The notes below the pieces were generated by a model. That model was not told the DNA's origin and ran no database searches. It saw only the letters and a program-made list of their open reading frames with translations. Positions 8,656 to 18,106 of a stretch of 64,000 nucleotides of DNA are shown in pieces (position 1 is the first letter of the stretch; each line of letters starts with the position of its first letter). A program made the translations under genes and the position numbers. This DNA is from JBMORL01 sp049322335 (lineage in GTDB: Bacteria > Bacteroidota > Bacteroidia > Flavobacteriales_D > UBA2798), in assembly GCA_049322335.1 (NCBI GenBank), contig JBMORL010000104.1:1-64000 (forward strand), written 5' to 3'.

Positions 8656-8687
8656 AAAAAAAACCGGGCATTTGATCATCTGCCCGG
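8656..8687 (-). terminator. Intrinsic terminator of the choice-of-anchor B gene
   Basis: Read on the minus strand, CCGGGCA/TGCCCGG arms (8681-8687 and 8664-8670) with a 10-nt loop are followed by a run of eight T (8656-8663). It lies 30 bp beyond the stop at 8717. Confidence 0.85.
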
Positions 8688-8716
8688 CTAAATATATTAT
8701 TTGCTGAAACGCCTGT

Positions 8717-11095
8717 TTACTTCTCCACCACCAGCTTCTTCGTCACCGTATTTTCCCCGGTATTTATCCTTACAAAATAAATTCCACCCGCAATACCGGA
8801 AGTATTGATGCGCATTTCGTTTTTGGCAGAAGAGGATTGGAAAATAATTTTTCCGGTAATATCAATCAGCTCCACCGAAAACGGTGTTTTGGAATTTAAT
8901 TTCACATTCACCCATCCGTTGGCCGGGTTGGGATAAAGTGTCAGCTCGTTTTCTATCTCATTTTCGCTTACAGAAAAAGTATTTCCCTCTGTGATTTTCC
9001 AGCGGTCGAGTCCGCCTTCCACCAAATGGGGAGAAAGATCTGAATCGCGTGTCTCGATGATGAAACGCATATTGTTGGTAATAGTAATCACGGAAGACAA
9101 CTGACGGGTGGTATCATTCCATTGCGACATGGTAAAATTATCGTCTGTAATTTGTTCAAGGGTTACTGTAGTGGAACCATTGGAAACTTTTACTTTCAGT
9201 GTGTCATTCGGGTTTCCGTTTCCTCCACCGTTATAAAACCAGCGGCTGTACTCCACCCACGGATCGATATAAAGGGTTCCGTCAAAAACAGGTGAAGTAA
9301 GTGTAACTGTTCCTCCATCCACATCAAATGCTCCTACACTTCCGGGATCGTTTCCGGTCATGTAACAAATTTCACCGCAATCCTGGCTTTCATCAAACCA
9401 GGGATTTACAGCTATATTCCCCGGCAAACCGGTGGGAATGGGAAGTTCGCGTACCCAGTCACCGTTAGTTGCATTTCCGGAAGCTGTCCACCCAAAATCA
9501 AAATAAAAATCATCGTAATACCCTTTTGCCAGCTGCATATTATACGTATTGTTGGCTGCATCGAAAAAAACCGGGGAAGTGCAGAAATTAGTATGCCCCC
9601 AGTGTCCGGATGCAATTTCATAATTTCCTTCATACACTACCATTGAATAATTTCCTGAAGCATTGGTAACTGCTGATGCTGTAAATTCTGTATTTACAAT
9701 TTGCACCTGTGCGTTGGCAATCGGGGTACCGCTAATTGCTTCTGTTACTGTTCCGCTTAACGTAAAAGGCACCAAAGGTGTAAGAGCCATATCCACTATA
9801 ACGGTGTCGCCATTGGTTAAAACAACATTGTAAGCTGTATCACGCTCATACCCCGTTTTATAAAAAGCAATGTTATATGTGCCCGGAGCACCCAAACCTG
9901 TTTTGTATCCACCCGCATTATCCGAATAATCTACCACCGGCTGGCCGATAATAGTTATTTCTGCATTGAGAATCGGGTTGGTGGTGGAAGCATCGGTAAC
10001 GGTTCCGTGTACTTTACAGGCCTGAACAAGATTGGCCGAAAAAACATATAATCCGTTTTCCATATCGGAAGCAATAATAGTTCCCGAGCTGAAATAAGGA
10101 TAAACACCCCACACCGAATTAAATCCGTCACCACTTGAGGTTGAAACATCGTAGTTGGCCACTTCAATCATGTTTTCGGGATCGGAAACATCGTGAATTA
10201 CCACGCCATCGCGATAGTAAGAAGTATATAAGTATCCATTATTATAATAGGTATTATGCGGAATAGAACCGTTTCCGTTGTTGTTAGCCAGCGAACGGGT
10301 GCGGTCGGCCTCTGTGATGTTGGAAAGATTGGTGATGTTATAGGAAGCAATGTATGCATTACTTACTTCATCGGTAGTGAAGACGTGTGTTCCCGCATCA
10401 TTAATCCATGCATTGTGCGTAAAAATAGAAGGAGTAACCTGTGTAGCCATTATTACCGGGTTGGATTTATTGGAAACATCCACGATATTTAAAAATCCAT
10501 CTGAAATGTGGGCTGCATACAATGTATCGCCACGTGCATAGCTATCGTGAACATAATAATTATCATATTCACCCAATTCTGGCGGATTAATGGGGTTGGC
10601 AGCAAGGTCGTAAAAGATTACTCCGCCATTTCCACGGTCGGTTCCGTGAAGGTACAACACCCCATTTTCATCAATAAACAGTGAGTGTGCTGAAGAGAAC
10701 TGGTTTCCTGAAGGGCCCCAGAAACGATAATTGGGCAAAACCGTACTACCGGGCAACGGACTTAAGTCGATGATAAGCAATCCGGCTGCTTCTTCAGTGG
10801 TAACGTAAGCATAATCGCCCCACACTTTTACTTCGCGCCAGATGGAATTACTATCAGGCAGATACCATATCTCATTTACGTTATTGGGATTGGTAACATT
10901 AACAATGGAGGTTCCGTTATTTAGTCCGACAATTGCATATTCATTTCCGAGTTCATCTGTATATCCCCAAAGATTACTGCAACCTGTATTATGCAACGGG
11001 TTGTAATCGATCTGGTCGGTTTGTGTCATGTTAAGCTGTGCAGATGAAACCAAAAAGGAAAATGCAAAAGCAGAGGTAAAAATGATCCTGTTCAT
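8717..11095 (-). CDS. Choice-of-anchor B family secreted protein with T9SS sorting domain
   Basis: This 792-residue protein has a signal peptide (1-19, ending VSSAQ). A long propeller-like N-terminal half (about 25-360) has the hallmarks of the choice-of-anchor B family: NPLHNTGCSNLWGYTDELGNEYAIVG, WREVKVWGDYAYV, SSAHSLFIDENG and FTHNAWINDAGTHVFTTDE. Two carboxypeptidase-regulatory-like repeats (about 362-440 and 445-520) follow, then a concanavalin-like region. It ends in a type A T9SS sorting domain beginning LTLYPNPANGWVNVKL and ending TVTKKLVVEK. It is thus a cell-surface or secreted protein; no catalytic role is evident. It is transcribed alone and ends in a clear terminator. Confidence 0.88.
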   Translation of the reverse strand: MNRIIFTSAFAFSFLVSSAQLNMTQTDQIDYNPLHNTGCSNLWGYTDELGNEYAIVGLNNGTSIVNVTNPNNVNEIWYLPDSNSIWREVKVWGDYAYVTTEEAAGLLIIDLSPLPGSTVLPNYRFWGPSGNQFSSAHSLFIDENGVLYLHGTDRGNGGVIFYDLAANPINPPELGEYDNYYVHDSYARGDTLYAAHISDGFLNIVDVSNKSNPVIMATQVTPSIFTHNAWINDAGTHVFTTDEVSNAYIASYNITNLSNITEADRTRSLANNNGNGSIPHNTYYNNGYLYTSYYRDGVVIHDVSDPENMIEVANYDVSTSSGDGFNSVWGVYPYFSSGTIIASDMENGLYVFSANLVQACKVHGTVTDASTTNPILNAEITIIGQPVVDYSDNAGGYKTGLGAPGTYNIAFYKTGYERDTAYNVVLTNGDTVIVDMALTPLVPFTLSGTVTEAISGTPIANAQVQIVNTEFTASAVTNASGNYSMVVYEGNYEIASGHWGHTNFCTSPVFFDAANNTYNMQLAKGYYDDFYFDFGWTASGNATNGDWVRELPIPTGLPGNIAVNPWFDESQDCGEICYMTGNDPGSVGAFDVDGGTVTLTSPVFDGTLYIDPWVEYSRWFYNGGGNGNPNDTLKVKVSNGSTTVTLEQITDDNFTMSQWNDTTRQLSSVITITNNMRFIIETRDSDLSPHLVEGGLDRWKITEGNTFSVSENEIENELTLYPNPANGWVNVKLNSKTPFSVELIDITGKIIFQSSSAKNEMRINTSGIAGGIYFVRINTGENTVTKKLVVEK

Positions 11096-11220
11096 AGCTG
11101 TAAATTGAGATCAGAAAGATACGAAAAAGAATGCATGTGCGGGGATATTTGATCGAATGGCCCAATAGGGATGATGAACGGCTGGCTATAAATGTGACTC
11201 CCGAAAAAGAAGATAAAATT

Positions 11221-11250
11221 TTTGTAATTCGGGATTAATATGTATACTTG
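11221..11250 (+). promoter_or_regulatory. Predicted promoter for rho
   Basis: TTTG (11221-11224) and TATACTTG (11243-11250), separated by 18 bp, match the TTTG / TAnnTTTG Bacteroidota promoter with one mismatch. The rho ATG is at 11394, giving a leader of about 140 nt, long enough for the autogenous attenuation known for rho in other bacteria. The 298-bp gap 11096-11393 shows no other gene. Confidence 0.45.
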
Positions 11251-11393
11251 CATCCACTTAAGGGTAAGTTATACAATAAACCCTTTTCGTCACCCGAATT
11301 TTTCATCAATCCAAAGCGCTAACAGCCAGTTATTTACAGCTTTTTCGACCAGGGTTTTTGTCAGATTCAACAATCAAAAAATCATTTTATTTC

Positions 11394-12986
11394 ATGGAAA
11401 ACGAAAACTCAGAAAAAGGAAAAAGAAAACGGATTACCAAATCTACCGGAAAAGTGGAGTATGTTAAAAAGGGTAATGCCGATGTAGAGAAAAAGCCGGT
11501 AATTGAAAACATACCGAAATTTAAAAAACCGGAAGAAAAAGAGGAAGTGAAACCCGATAGTGAACCGGAAATAAAACCGGCATCTGATGAAGAAGTTCAA
11601 GAACCTTCCGAAACATTCGACCTTTTTAGTTCACCGGCTATGGATGACGATGATGACGATGATTATTTTGTTTCTGCATCACCGGTGAATGTAACCAAAG
11701 AAGAAAACGAACCGGTAGTTCCCCCCAAAGAAGAAACTCCTGCTGTTACACCCGAACAGCAACAACCTAAAATGAATTATCCCCAAAACCAGTCCCAGCA
11801 AAACCAGGGTGGTGGCGATCAGCAGCAAAAACAGTTTTATAAAAAACCCGAAGAGCCGGCTTTTAACTGGGATGGGATAGTAGTGAGTGAAGGTGTGCTG
11901 GAAATTATGCCTGATGGTTACGGATTTTTGCGTTCTTCCGATTACAATTATCTTGCTTCACCTGATGACGTGTATGTTTCGCAATCACAGATAAAATTAT
12001 TCGGTTTAAAAACGGGAGATACTGTTCGCGGAGGAATCCGTCCGCCCCGTGAAGGTGAAAAATATTTTCCGCTGATAAAAATTGAAAGTATTAACGGAAG
12101 AAATCCCGGATACATCCGCGACCGCGTTCCCTTCGAATATCTTACCCCGTTATTTCCCGATCAGAAATTTACATTAACGGGACATGCCAAAGACAACCTG
12201 TCGACACGTGTGATGGATCTTTTTGCTCCAATAGGAAAAGGACAGCGCGGAATGATTGTTGCGCAACCCAAAACGGGAAAAACCATGTTATTGAAAGACG
12301 TGGCCAATGCCATTGCTGCCAATCACCCCGAAACCTATCTCATCGTTCTGCTTATTGACGAACGTCCCGAAGAGGTTACCGACATGGCCCGCAGCGTAAA
12401 TGCCGAAGTAGTAGCCTCTACATTCGATGAACCGGCCGACCGCCATGTAAAAGTTTCGAATATCGTACTGGAAAAAGCAAAACGGCTGGTAGAGTGCGGA
12501 CATGATGTATGTATTTTGCTTGACTCTATAACGAGGCTGGCACGTGCGTACAACACCGTTCAGCCTGCGTCCGGAAAAGTTTTATCAGGTGGTGTGGATG
12601 CCAATGCACTGCATAAACCCAAGCGCTTTTTTGGATCGGCACGTAAAATTGAGAATGGCGGTTCGCTGACTATTCTTGCTACTGCACTTACAGAAACCGG
12701 ATCGAAAATGGATGAAGTAATTTTCGAGGAATTTAAAGGAACCGGTAACATGGAATTACAACTCGACCGTAAATTATCCAACCGCAGAACTTATCCCGCT
12801 ATTGATATCCTTGCTTCGGGTACAAGAAGAGAAGACCTGCTGGTGGACAAAGATATATTGCAACGGGTATGGATCCTTCGCAAACACCTGGCTGATATGA
12901 ATTCGGTGGAAGCGATGGAATTTATCAAAAACCACATGAAAGACACCCGCAACAACGAAGAGTTTTTGCTTTCTATGAACAGTTAA
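11394..12986 (+). CDS. rho: Transcription termination factor Rho (long N-terminal extension)
   Basis: This 530-residue hexameric RNA-dependent ATPase ends transcription. The ATG at 11394 is chosen over a TTG twelve codons upstream because it starts a charged MENENSEKGKRKR extension typical of Bacteroidota Rho. Residues 1-155 form a low-complexity acidic and Gln/Asn/Pro-rich insertion that is absent from E. coli Rho. The RNA-binding domain follows (VLEIMPDGYGFLRSSDYNY, about 168-186), then the Walker A PKTGKT (292-297), the Walker B segment ILLDSITRLARAYN, and the Q/R-loop region SGGVDANALHKPKRFFGSARKIENGGSL. The gene is followed three bases later by a DUF4199 gene. Confidence 0.97.
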   Translation: MENENSEKGKRKRITKSTGKVEYVKKGNADVEKKPVIENIPKFKKPEEKEEVKPDSEPEIKPASDEEVQEPSETFDLFSSPAMDDDDDDDYFVSASPVNVTKEENEPVVPPKEETPAVTPEQQQPKMNYPQNQSQQNQGGGDQQQKQFYKKPEEPAFNWDGIVVSEGVLEIMPDGYGFLRSSDYNYLASPDDVYVSQSQIKLFGLKTGDTVRGGIRPPREGEKYFPLIKIESINGRNPGYIRDRVPFEYLTPLFPDQKFTLTGHAKDNLSTRVMDLFAPIGKGQRGMIVAQPKTGKTMLLKDVANAIAANHPETYLIVLLIDERPEEVTDMARSVNAEVVASTFDEPADRHVKVSNIVLEKAKRLVECGHDVCILLDSITRLARAYNTVQPASGKVLSGGVDANALHKPKRFFGSARKIENGGSLTILATALTETGSKMDEVIFEEFKGTGNMELQLDRKLSNRRTYPAIDILASGTRREDLLVDKDILQRVWILRKHLADMNSVEAMEFIKNHMKDTRNNEEFLLSMNS

Positions 12987-12989
12987 GAT

Positions 12990-13541
12990 ATGAAATACGC
13001 TTTTCGTTCGGCTGTTATTTTTGCTTCGTGTTTCATTATTGCCAAACTCATTTTTTTCAATGCAGGCTGGCACAGCAAATTTTATGTGGGAATTATTTTC
13101 ATCAACATCCTGATGGTATTGCTGGCAATGGTATATGGTATGTGGATGGAAAGAAAACATTCGCAAACACCAAAAAACTCTTACCTCGAAATTGTAAAAT
13201 CATGCATGCGTCCCGCCATGTTGTATGTTTTGCTGGTTACTGCTTTTGTGTATTTATATTATAATGCGATCGACCAGCAACATTGTGCCCAACTGGTTGA
13301 ACAACGAATGGCAGCAGCAGAAAAAGCTGATTTTGCAGAGATACAAAAAGCCAATGCCGAATTTCAAAACATGACGAGAAATGATTTTCTTGACCGGGAA
13401 AGAGAAAATGCTGAAAAAATATTTTCACCCTTTGCCGTTGCTACCGCTACGTTATTCGGATTGGTAATCCTGTCGTTTTTTTATTCGCTGGTAGTCGCGT
13501 GGGTATTTAAGCGGTTTTTTATTGCGGGTGGAGCGGGGTGA
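12990..13541 (+). CDS. DUF4199 domain-containing membrane protein
   Basis: This 183-residue protein has four predicted membrane segments (about 5-25, 30-50, 75-92 and 145-170) and a charged helical loop (95-140, rich in Ala, Glu and Lys, including NDFLDRERENAEKIFSPF). This layout is that of DUF4199 proteins, which are found almost only in Bacteroidota. The gene begins three bases after the rho stop and is probably co-transcribed with it. The function is unknown. Confidence 0.85.
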   Translation: MKYAFRSAVIFASCFIIAKLIFFNAGWHSKFYVGIIFINILMVLLAMVYGMWMERKHSQTPKNSYLEIVKSCMRPAMLYVLLVTAFVYLYYNAIDQQHCAQLVEQRMAAAEKADFAEIQKANAEFQNMTRNDFLDRERENAEKIFSPFAVATATLFGLVILSFFYSLVVAWVFKRFFIAGGAG

Positions 13542-13600
13542 GAAGAATCTTTTGTGAAATTCCGGTTTATTATGGATTATTTGAAATAAACCAAATTCAA

Positions 13601-13945
13601 TATGTCGCTCCTGACGGAGCTCGAATTCTGTATTGAATCTTTAATTCTACAATGATGATGCTCCGCTGGAGCTCGATTATCTTAGTGAATACTTAATTCC
13701 ATAAAATGTTGCTTCGCTGGGACACAAATTCCATAAAGAATTTTTCATCCCACAAAATGGCGCCTCGTTGGGTTCCGGATACCACCCTACGGATTTTTAC
13801 GACTAACACAGGAAAAAAAATTATCCACCCGAAAATCCGGGATAAATCTTTTTTGAAAGAAATTCAAGACGATCGATCAGCTCCACAGGTGCGCCATCTT
13901 TGTAGAAAAATGAACAGATATTGATATGAGCTCCGCCAGGAGCGA
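13601..13945. repeat. Cluster of short palindromic intergenic repeats (REP-like)
   Basis: The 468-bp gap 13542-14009 holds no convincing gene but at least three good copies of a short palindrome of the form GCTCC-n-GGAGC: 13607-13620 (GCTCCTGACGGAGC), 13660-13672 (GCTCCGCTGGAGC) and an inverted copy at 13929-13943 (AGCTCCGCCAGGAGC). Two degenerate copies lie near 13707-13725 and 13757-13775. The two outer copies form an inverted pair with matching flanks (ATGTCGCTCCTGACGGAGCTC against ATATCGCTCCTGGCGGAGCTC on the other strand, given here only as pattern). Such dispersed palindromes are common between genes in Bacteroidota. A 72-codon open frame across them is not considered a gene. Confidence 0.65.
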
Positions 13946-14009
13946 TATCTTGCATTTCCCGTTGCCGGATGTATGGAATAAATTAGTTTCTGCCAAAAAC
14001 TATCAGAAT

Positions 14010-15371
14010 TTACAAAACCATCTCTTCCGCCAGTTTTTTAATATCCACACCATCAAAAGTTCCCGAGCTCATCATAAGGAAAACTGTATTGCTGTTTGGT
14101 AACGATTTAAGCTGTGTCATCAGCTGGCCGGAATCTGTAAACACTTCCACATTTTCAGAATGAAAAGCTTCTTTTACTTCTTCGGGTGAAACAGGCCTGA
14201 GTTTTTTATGCGCGATGGTTTGCGGGTTGAAATACACATACGCCACATCTGCTAAAGCCATCGATCCGTTATATTGCTGAAGAAATTCACCATTAAGGGA
14301 GCTAAAGGTATGCAGTTCCATACAGGCCACCAGTTTTTTACCGGGAAACTGTTTTTTTACCGCATCGGTGGTGGCTTTTAATTTGGAAGGAGAATGGGCA
14401 AAATCGCGGAACATGGCAGTGGATGCATTTTTTTTCACCAGTTCGAGCCTTCGGGATGCACCTTTAAAGGAAGAAATAGCTGTGTAGAATTTTTGATCGT
14501 CTATTCCCAGTTCATGCAATGCTATTCTTGCCGCATTCAGGTTCATCAGGTTGTGCTCGCCAAATACGCGGAGTTCGCATTTCCCCCGGGGAGTAACCAG
14601 GAAAGTAGTTTCATCCTTTATTTCAAACGGATGGATTCCATAGGGAATTTTCATTACGTTGTTCCCAAAATTCTCACCTGCCAGTTTTTTCAGTTCGTTG
14701 TCCATTTCGCAATACACCAGTTTTCCGTTGGGTTCAATTAAAGCGATGAATTTTCTGAACTGGTCTGCATAGTTTTCGAATGTTGGAAACACATTCATAT
14801 GATCCCATGCAATGCCACTGAGAATAGCGATATGGGGCTGGTATAAATGAAATTTGGGCCTCCGGTCTTCGGGAGAAGAGAGGTATTCATCTCCTTCAAG
14901 AACGGCTATTTTTGTGTTTTCATTCAGTCCCACCATACAATCATACCCTTCCAGTTGAGCACCCACCATATAGTCGTGGGGAATGTGGTGAAAATTGAGC
15001 ACATGAAGAATCATTGAGGTAATGGTCGTTTTTCCATGGCTACCGCCCACCACCAGGCGCAACTTATCTTTTGTCTGTTCGTAAATGTATTCGGGATAAG
15101 AGTAAATTTTTATCCCAAGTTCTTTGGCTCTGATTAACTCAGGATTATCAGCACGGGCATGCATACCGAGTATCACAGCATTGATATCAGTAGAAATACG
15201 TAAAGGATCCCATCCAATCGTTTGCGGCAACAATCCTTGTTTCAACAAACGTGACCGCGAAGGTTCGTTGATTTCATCATCAGAACCGCTAACGTTGTAG
15301 CCTTTGCGGTGCAGGGCAATGGCCAGGTTGTGCATGGCGCTGCCTCCGATAGCAATAAAATGTACACGCAT
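14010..15371 (-). CDS. mpl: Mur ligase family protein (Mpl-like peptidoglycan synthetase)
   Basis: This 453-residue protein is in the MurC/Mpl branch of the Mur ligases. The N-terminal domain has the glycine-rich AIGGSAMHNLA (7-17). The ATP-binding P-loop is GGSHGKTT (109-116), followed by a central-domain EGDEYLSSPEDRRPKFHL and SGIAWDHMNVFP. The C-terminal domain includes GASRRLELV and FAHSPSKLKATTDAV. The length and phrases match the Bacteroidota protein usually annotated as peptidoglycan synthetase, which is thought to attach recycled tripeptide to UDP-MurNAc. It stands alone between two long intergenic regions. Confidence 0.82.
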   Translation of the reverse strand: MRVHFIAIGGSAMHNLAIALHRKGYNVSGSDDEINEPSRSRLLKQGLLPQTIGWDPLRISTDINAVILGMHARADNPELIRAKELGIKIYSYPEYIYEQTKDKLRLVVGGSHGKTTITSMILHVLNFHHIPHDYMVGAQLEGYDCMVGLNENTKIAVLEGDEYLSSPEDRRPKFHLYQPHIAILSGIAWDHMNVFPTFENYADQFRKFIALIEPNGKLVYCEMDNELKKLAGENFGNNVMKIPYGIHPFEIKDETTFLVTPRGKCELRVFGEHNLMNLNAARIALHELGIDDQKFYTAISSFKGASRRLELVKKNASTAMFRDFAHSPSKLKATTDAVKKQFPGKKLVACMELHTFSSLNGEFLQQYNGSMALADVAYVYFNPQTIAHKKLRPVSPEEVKEAFHSENVEVFTDSGQLMTQLKSLPNSNTVFLMMSSGTFDGVDIKKLAEEMVL

Positions 15372-15566
15372 GAGTTAATAAATTAACGCTAACGTAAAGA
15401 AGCAGTGGGAATAAGCGAAATTCTTCACTTTTTCTTATAAACAATTATCTGTTAGCTGTTAATATTTGTTGGATTTCAACTTTAGACTCAAAAAAAGTTG
15501 AGTATTTTTGGTGAAATAGTTTATTTTCGCGCACTAAACTGATTAAAGGCCGTTCTTTTCATAGGC

Positions 15567-15634
15567 AAGCGGGTGGTAATTTTTCATAGCAAGTAGTGTT
15601 TAAGTTTCATCTTAACAGCCACCCGCTTTTTTTT
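15567..15634 (+). ncRNA. Candidate small RNA 3' hairpin/terminator with no gene upstream
   Basis: A perfect 10-bp stem AAGCGGGTGG (15567-15576) / CCACCCGCTT (15619-15628) encloses a 42-nt loop and runs into six or more T, as an intrinsic terminator or a terminator-ended small RNA would. The nearest upstream gene (mpl-like) points the other way, so this signal must serve a non-coding transcript or a leader. A TATTTTTG element near 15500 and a CAACTTT/AAAGTTG inverted repeat just before it could be its promoter region. The RNA family is not recognised. Confidence 0.4.
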
Positions 15635-15715
15635 GCCACGGATTTCACGGATTACACGGACTATATTTTCCGCTACGCGGAGTATGAGACGTTAGGCTGT
15701 GACCACCATAATTGA

Positions 15716-15743
15716 AAGCCACTCAAAACGAGTGGCTTTTTTT
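15716..15743 (+). terminator. Second plus-strand intrinsic terminator in the 15372-15841 gap
   Basis: AAGCCACTC (15716-15724) and GAGTGGCTT (15730-15738) form a perfect 9-bp stem with an AAAAC loop and a following run of seven T. It lies about 100 bp before the porin gene. Either it ends a short transcript starting further left, or it is an attenuator in the porin leader. Between the two hairpins lies a CACGGATT-type direct repeat (15637-15660). Confidence 0.6.
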
Positions 15744-15841
15744 GTTTTATCTGTTTTTATCTCTATAAATTGCGAGCTCAATTCTTCATCTTCATAAAAA
15801 ATATAATCTGTCATTCTGCGTTTCACTAAAAAAATTAAAAA

Positions 15842-16909
15842 ATGAAACATTCGCTTCTTTTAAAAATCCTGGTGACTTTAATAGTTCAGCAGGTAACAGG
15901 AATGAATTTAACGCATGCCCAAAAGAGCATTGCGAAAGATACTTCATTGAAAAAAAAATATAAGCCTGAAATTTCTGGTGTAGTTCAGGTGCATTATCTT
16001 AATGAATTCAACACCAATGGAGATTCTCTGCGTGATCCGGACGGATTTCGTATCCTCAGGGCAAGGCTTACGGCCAAAGGAAAAATCAGTAAAAAAATTT
16101 CGTATGAGGTGATGGTTGATCCCCGTGCCCCCGAACAGGGCGGAGTTTTAAGGGATGCTTACCTGGGATTTCATTATCTCAAAAACCAGGAAATAAAAGT
16201 GGGCCAGCAAAAAACGCAGTTCGGCTGGGAAAACCGTGAATCCATGACACAGCTGTATACTGTAAACCGTGCAGAAATGTCGGATGCAGTAAGTCGCGGA
16301 GAAAACCTGAGAGATATTGGCATAGGGCTTATCGGCCACATTCCCATCAATGAAAAGTTACGGTTTGAAAATGCTGTAACCTTTACTAACGGCACGAGAA
16401 TGAACGTAACAGGTCCGTATGATTTTAATTCAAAAAAAGTATGTTGGGGGAGGCTTGGATTACGATATAAATCTGATAAAATTACAGTGAAAATAGGCGG
16501 TTCTTTTGCTTTTGGCGGATTACGTTACCTGAATAACCTGATTGATGACCCTTCTGACGATATTTATGCTGACATATTCAGAACCGGTACCGATATACAA
16601 ATTGATCACGATTATTTTTTTATGGCTGCCGAATTTGCTATGGGAACCGACAAAGTAAGTGATACTTTAATTGCTGAGCCTATAGGTTACCAGGGATTGC
16701 TGGCCATAAAAACAAAATATAAAGCAGGACCGCTGATCCGTTATGATGTGAATGAAGATGAATGGAAAGTATTGACGCTGGGTGCTTATTATGGTTTACC
16801 GAAAGACCGTTTTCGCTTTTTACTTAATTATGTTATTCGTGGCAATATAACAGATATTCCCGGGGGACATGATGACCGGTTGTATCTGCAAATGCAGGTT
16901 ACTTTTTAG
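15842..16909 (+). CDS. Phosphate-selective porin O/P family outer-membrane protein
   Basis: This 355-residue protein has a signal sequence (about 1-26, ending THAQ) followed by a barrel of the OprO/OprP type. Recognisable parts are GVVQVHYLNEF, GFRILRARLTAKGKISKKISYEVMVDP, LRDAYLGFHYLKNQEIKVGQQKTQFGWEN and the terminal strand DDRLYLQMQVTF with the C-terminal Phe. Family members form channels for phosphate or other anions. Substrate choice cannot be read from the sequence. Its last four bases overlap the convergent small gene at 16906. Confidence 0.82.
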   Translation: MKHSLLLKILVTLIVQQVTGMNLTHAQKSIAKDTSLKKKYKPEISGVVQVHYLNEFNTNGDSLRDPDGFRILRARLTAKGKISKKISYEVMVDPRAPEQGGVLRDAYLGFHYLKNQEIKVGQQKTQFGWENRESMTQLYTVNRAEMSDAVSRGENLRDIGIGLIGHIPINEKLRFENAVTFTNGTRMNVTGPYDFNSKKVCWGRLGLRYKSDKITVKIGGSFAFGGLRYLNNLIDDPSDDIYADIFRTGTDIQIDHDYFFMAAEFAMGTDKVSDTLIAEPIGYQGLLAIKTKYKAGPLIRYDVNEDEWKVLTLGAYYGLPKDRFRFLLNYVIRGNITDIPGGHDDRLYLQMQVTF

Positions 16910-17205
16910 TTTCCCAGGGCACAAGATTTTGCTGCAACAATAATGGCCGTAAAATCCAGTTTTTCGGCTTCATCGTAGTTTTTATATTTTTCCATTATGA
17001 TATCGGTAGCGCAGTCGCAGAACTGTTCGCCTTTTTCTTTATTCCATTTGGCAATGGCGCTTTCGTTGCATTTGGCTTTGAATTTTTTGATTTGCTTTTT
17101 GGTCCAGTATTTGGCTGCCGCTTTGGCCATATTTTTACAACCGGTTTGAGGAACGGCAAATATCACCAGTACGGATACCAGTGCAATAAGGATTTTGGTT
17201 TTCAT
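16906..17205 (-). CDS. Small secreted/lipoprotein-like protein with a CDC motif
   Basis: This 99-residue protein has an N-terminal hydrophobic signal (1-20) ending PQTGCKN, where Cys may be lipidated. A lysine-rich helical mature part carries cysteines in FKAKCNES, QFCDCATDI and the end KSCALGN, spaced so that two disulfides are possible. I do not recognise the family, although short Bacteroidota exported proteins with such a Cys spacing are common. It is convergent with the porin gene and overlaps it by four bases. Confidence 0.65.
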   Translation of the reverse strand: MKTKILIALVSVLVIFAVPQTGCKNMAKAAAKYWTKKQIKKFKAKCNESAIAKWNKEKGEQFCDCATDIIMEKYKNYDEAEKLDFTAIIVAAKSCALGN

Positions 17206-17344
17206 GGGAAATTTTTTCTAAAACTAAGAAACATATTCTTTTAAAAAAAATTCAGTATTGAACAGGTGTATCTCTGCGCAAATCTGCACCATATGCGGGA
17301 AACCGGCATCCGGAATCAGCTCCCGCAGAGAATAACAATAATTC

Positions 17345-18064
17345 CTACTGAAAATAAAAACTCATCATTACTACATGATCAAGTTCGTAGCGTTGGGTAG
17401 ATTTGCGGATGTAGAAAAGGGAATAACCCGCTTCGGCATAATTTTTTTCGAATTCGAATCGTATTCCTGCATAGGCGCGATTTTGGTCGTAACCGAAACA
17501 ATCCCATTTTTTTGATTGATACATGGTTTCATTTGCCAGGATAATCGAATATTTAACTATTTCTTTTTTAGTGACGACTGGTTCGCCCGATATGTATTTA
17601 CCTGTGTTGTATAGTTTTGTTGTTTTCCCTACCAAGGTACTATACTTCACCTGCAGACGAAAGCGGTTAAATGCATCATTATTATTCTCAAAAAACCGTG
17701 TCTCCCATCTTCCCCTGAAATTCCATTTTTTAATGGAATATTCGGAGTGTAAAAACGGGCGGTATTCTTTTGCAGCTGCCGGAGGAGATTGATAACTATA
17801 TGCGTTTGAAAAAGTAAAACCACCACCCAGTTTAAGTTTATTATTCATTGAACGAACATAAACGCCTCTTACAATCTGTTGTCTCCACCGGCTTACGAAG
17901 TCAGCCGTACGTAAACTACCGTCAAAGGTCAGCGATGACCTGGCTCCCACATTGAATTTATATCCTGCTGTTAACCATAACTGTGAATGTGTATCCACAT
18001 CCTTCTGGCTGATCGCGTTCAGAGGTGAGATAAAAATTAAAAGAAATAAAAATCGTTTTATCAA
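17345..18064 (-). CDS. DUF2490 domain-containing outer-membrane protein
   Basis: This 239-residue protein has a signal peptide (1-19, ending NAISQ) and alternating strands ending in a C-terminal aromatic residue (MMSFYFQ). Family hallmarks are DTHSQLWLTAGYKFNVGARSS, SRWRQQIVRGVYVR, YRPFLHSEYSIKKWNFRGRWETRFF and FNRFRLQVKYS, which fit DUF2490, a predicted outer-membrane barrel. It is divergent from the MFS transporter gene with 42 bp between the starts, so the two may share a control region. Confidence 0.82.
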   Translation of the reverse strand: MIKRFLFLLIFISPLNAISQKDVDTHSQLWLTAGYKFNVGARSSLTFDGSLRTADFVSRWRQQIVRGVYVRSMNNKLKLGGGFTFSNAYSYQSPPAAAKEYRPFLHSEYSIKKWNFRGRWETRFFENNNDAFNRFRLQVKYSTLVGKTTKLYNTGKYISGEPVVTKKEIVKYSIILANETMYQSKKWDCFGYDQNRAYAGIRFEFEKNYAEAGYSLFYIRKSTQRYELDHVVMMSFYFQ

Positions 18065-18106
18065 TTTGTGTTTATTAATTTCAGCCCTGCAAAAGTATAA
18101 AGAAAC

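Noticed and set aside
13706..13924. 72-codon plus-strand frame in the 13542-14009 gap
   Set aside because: It crosses the palindromic repeats, its start lies inside a degenerate copy, and its translation shows no domain-like pattern.
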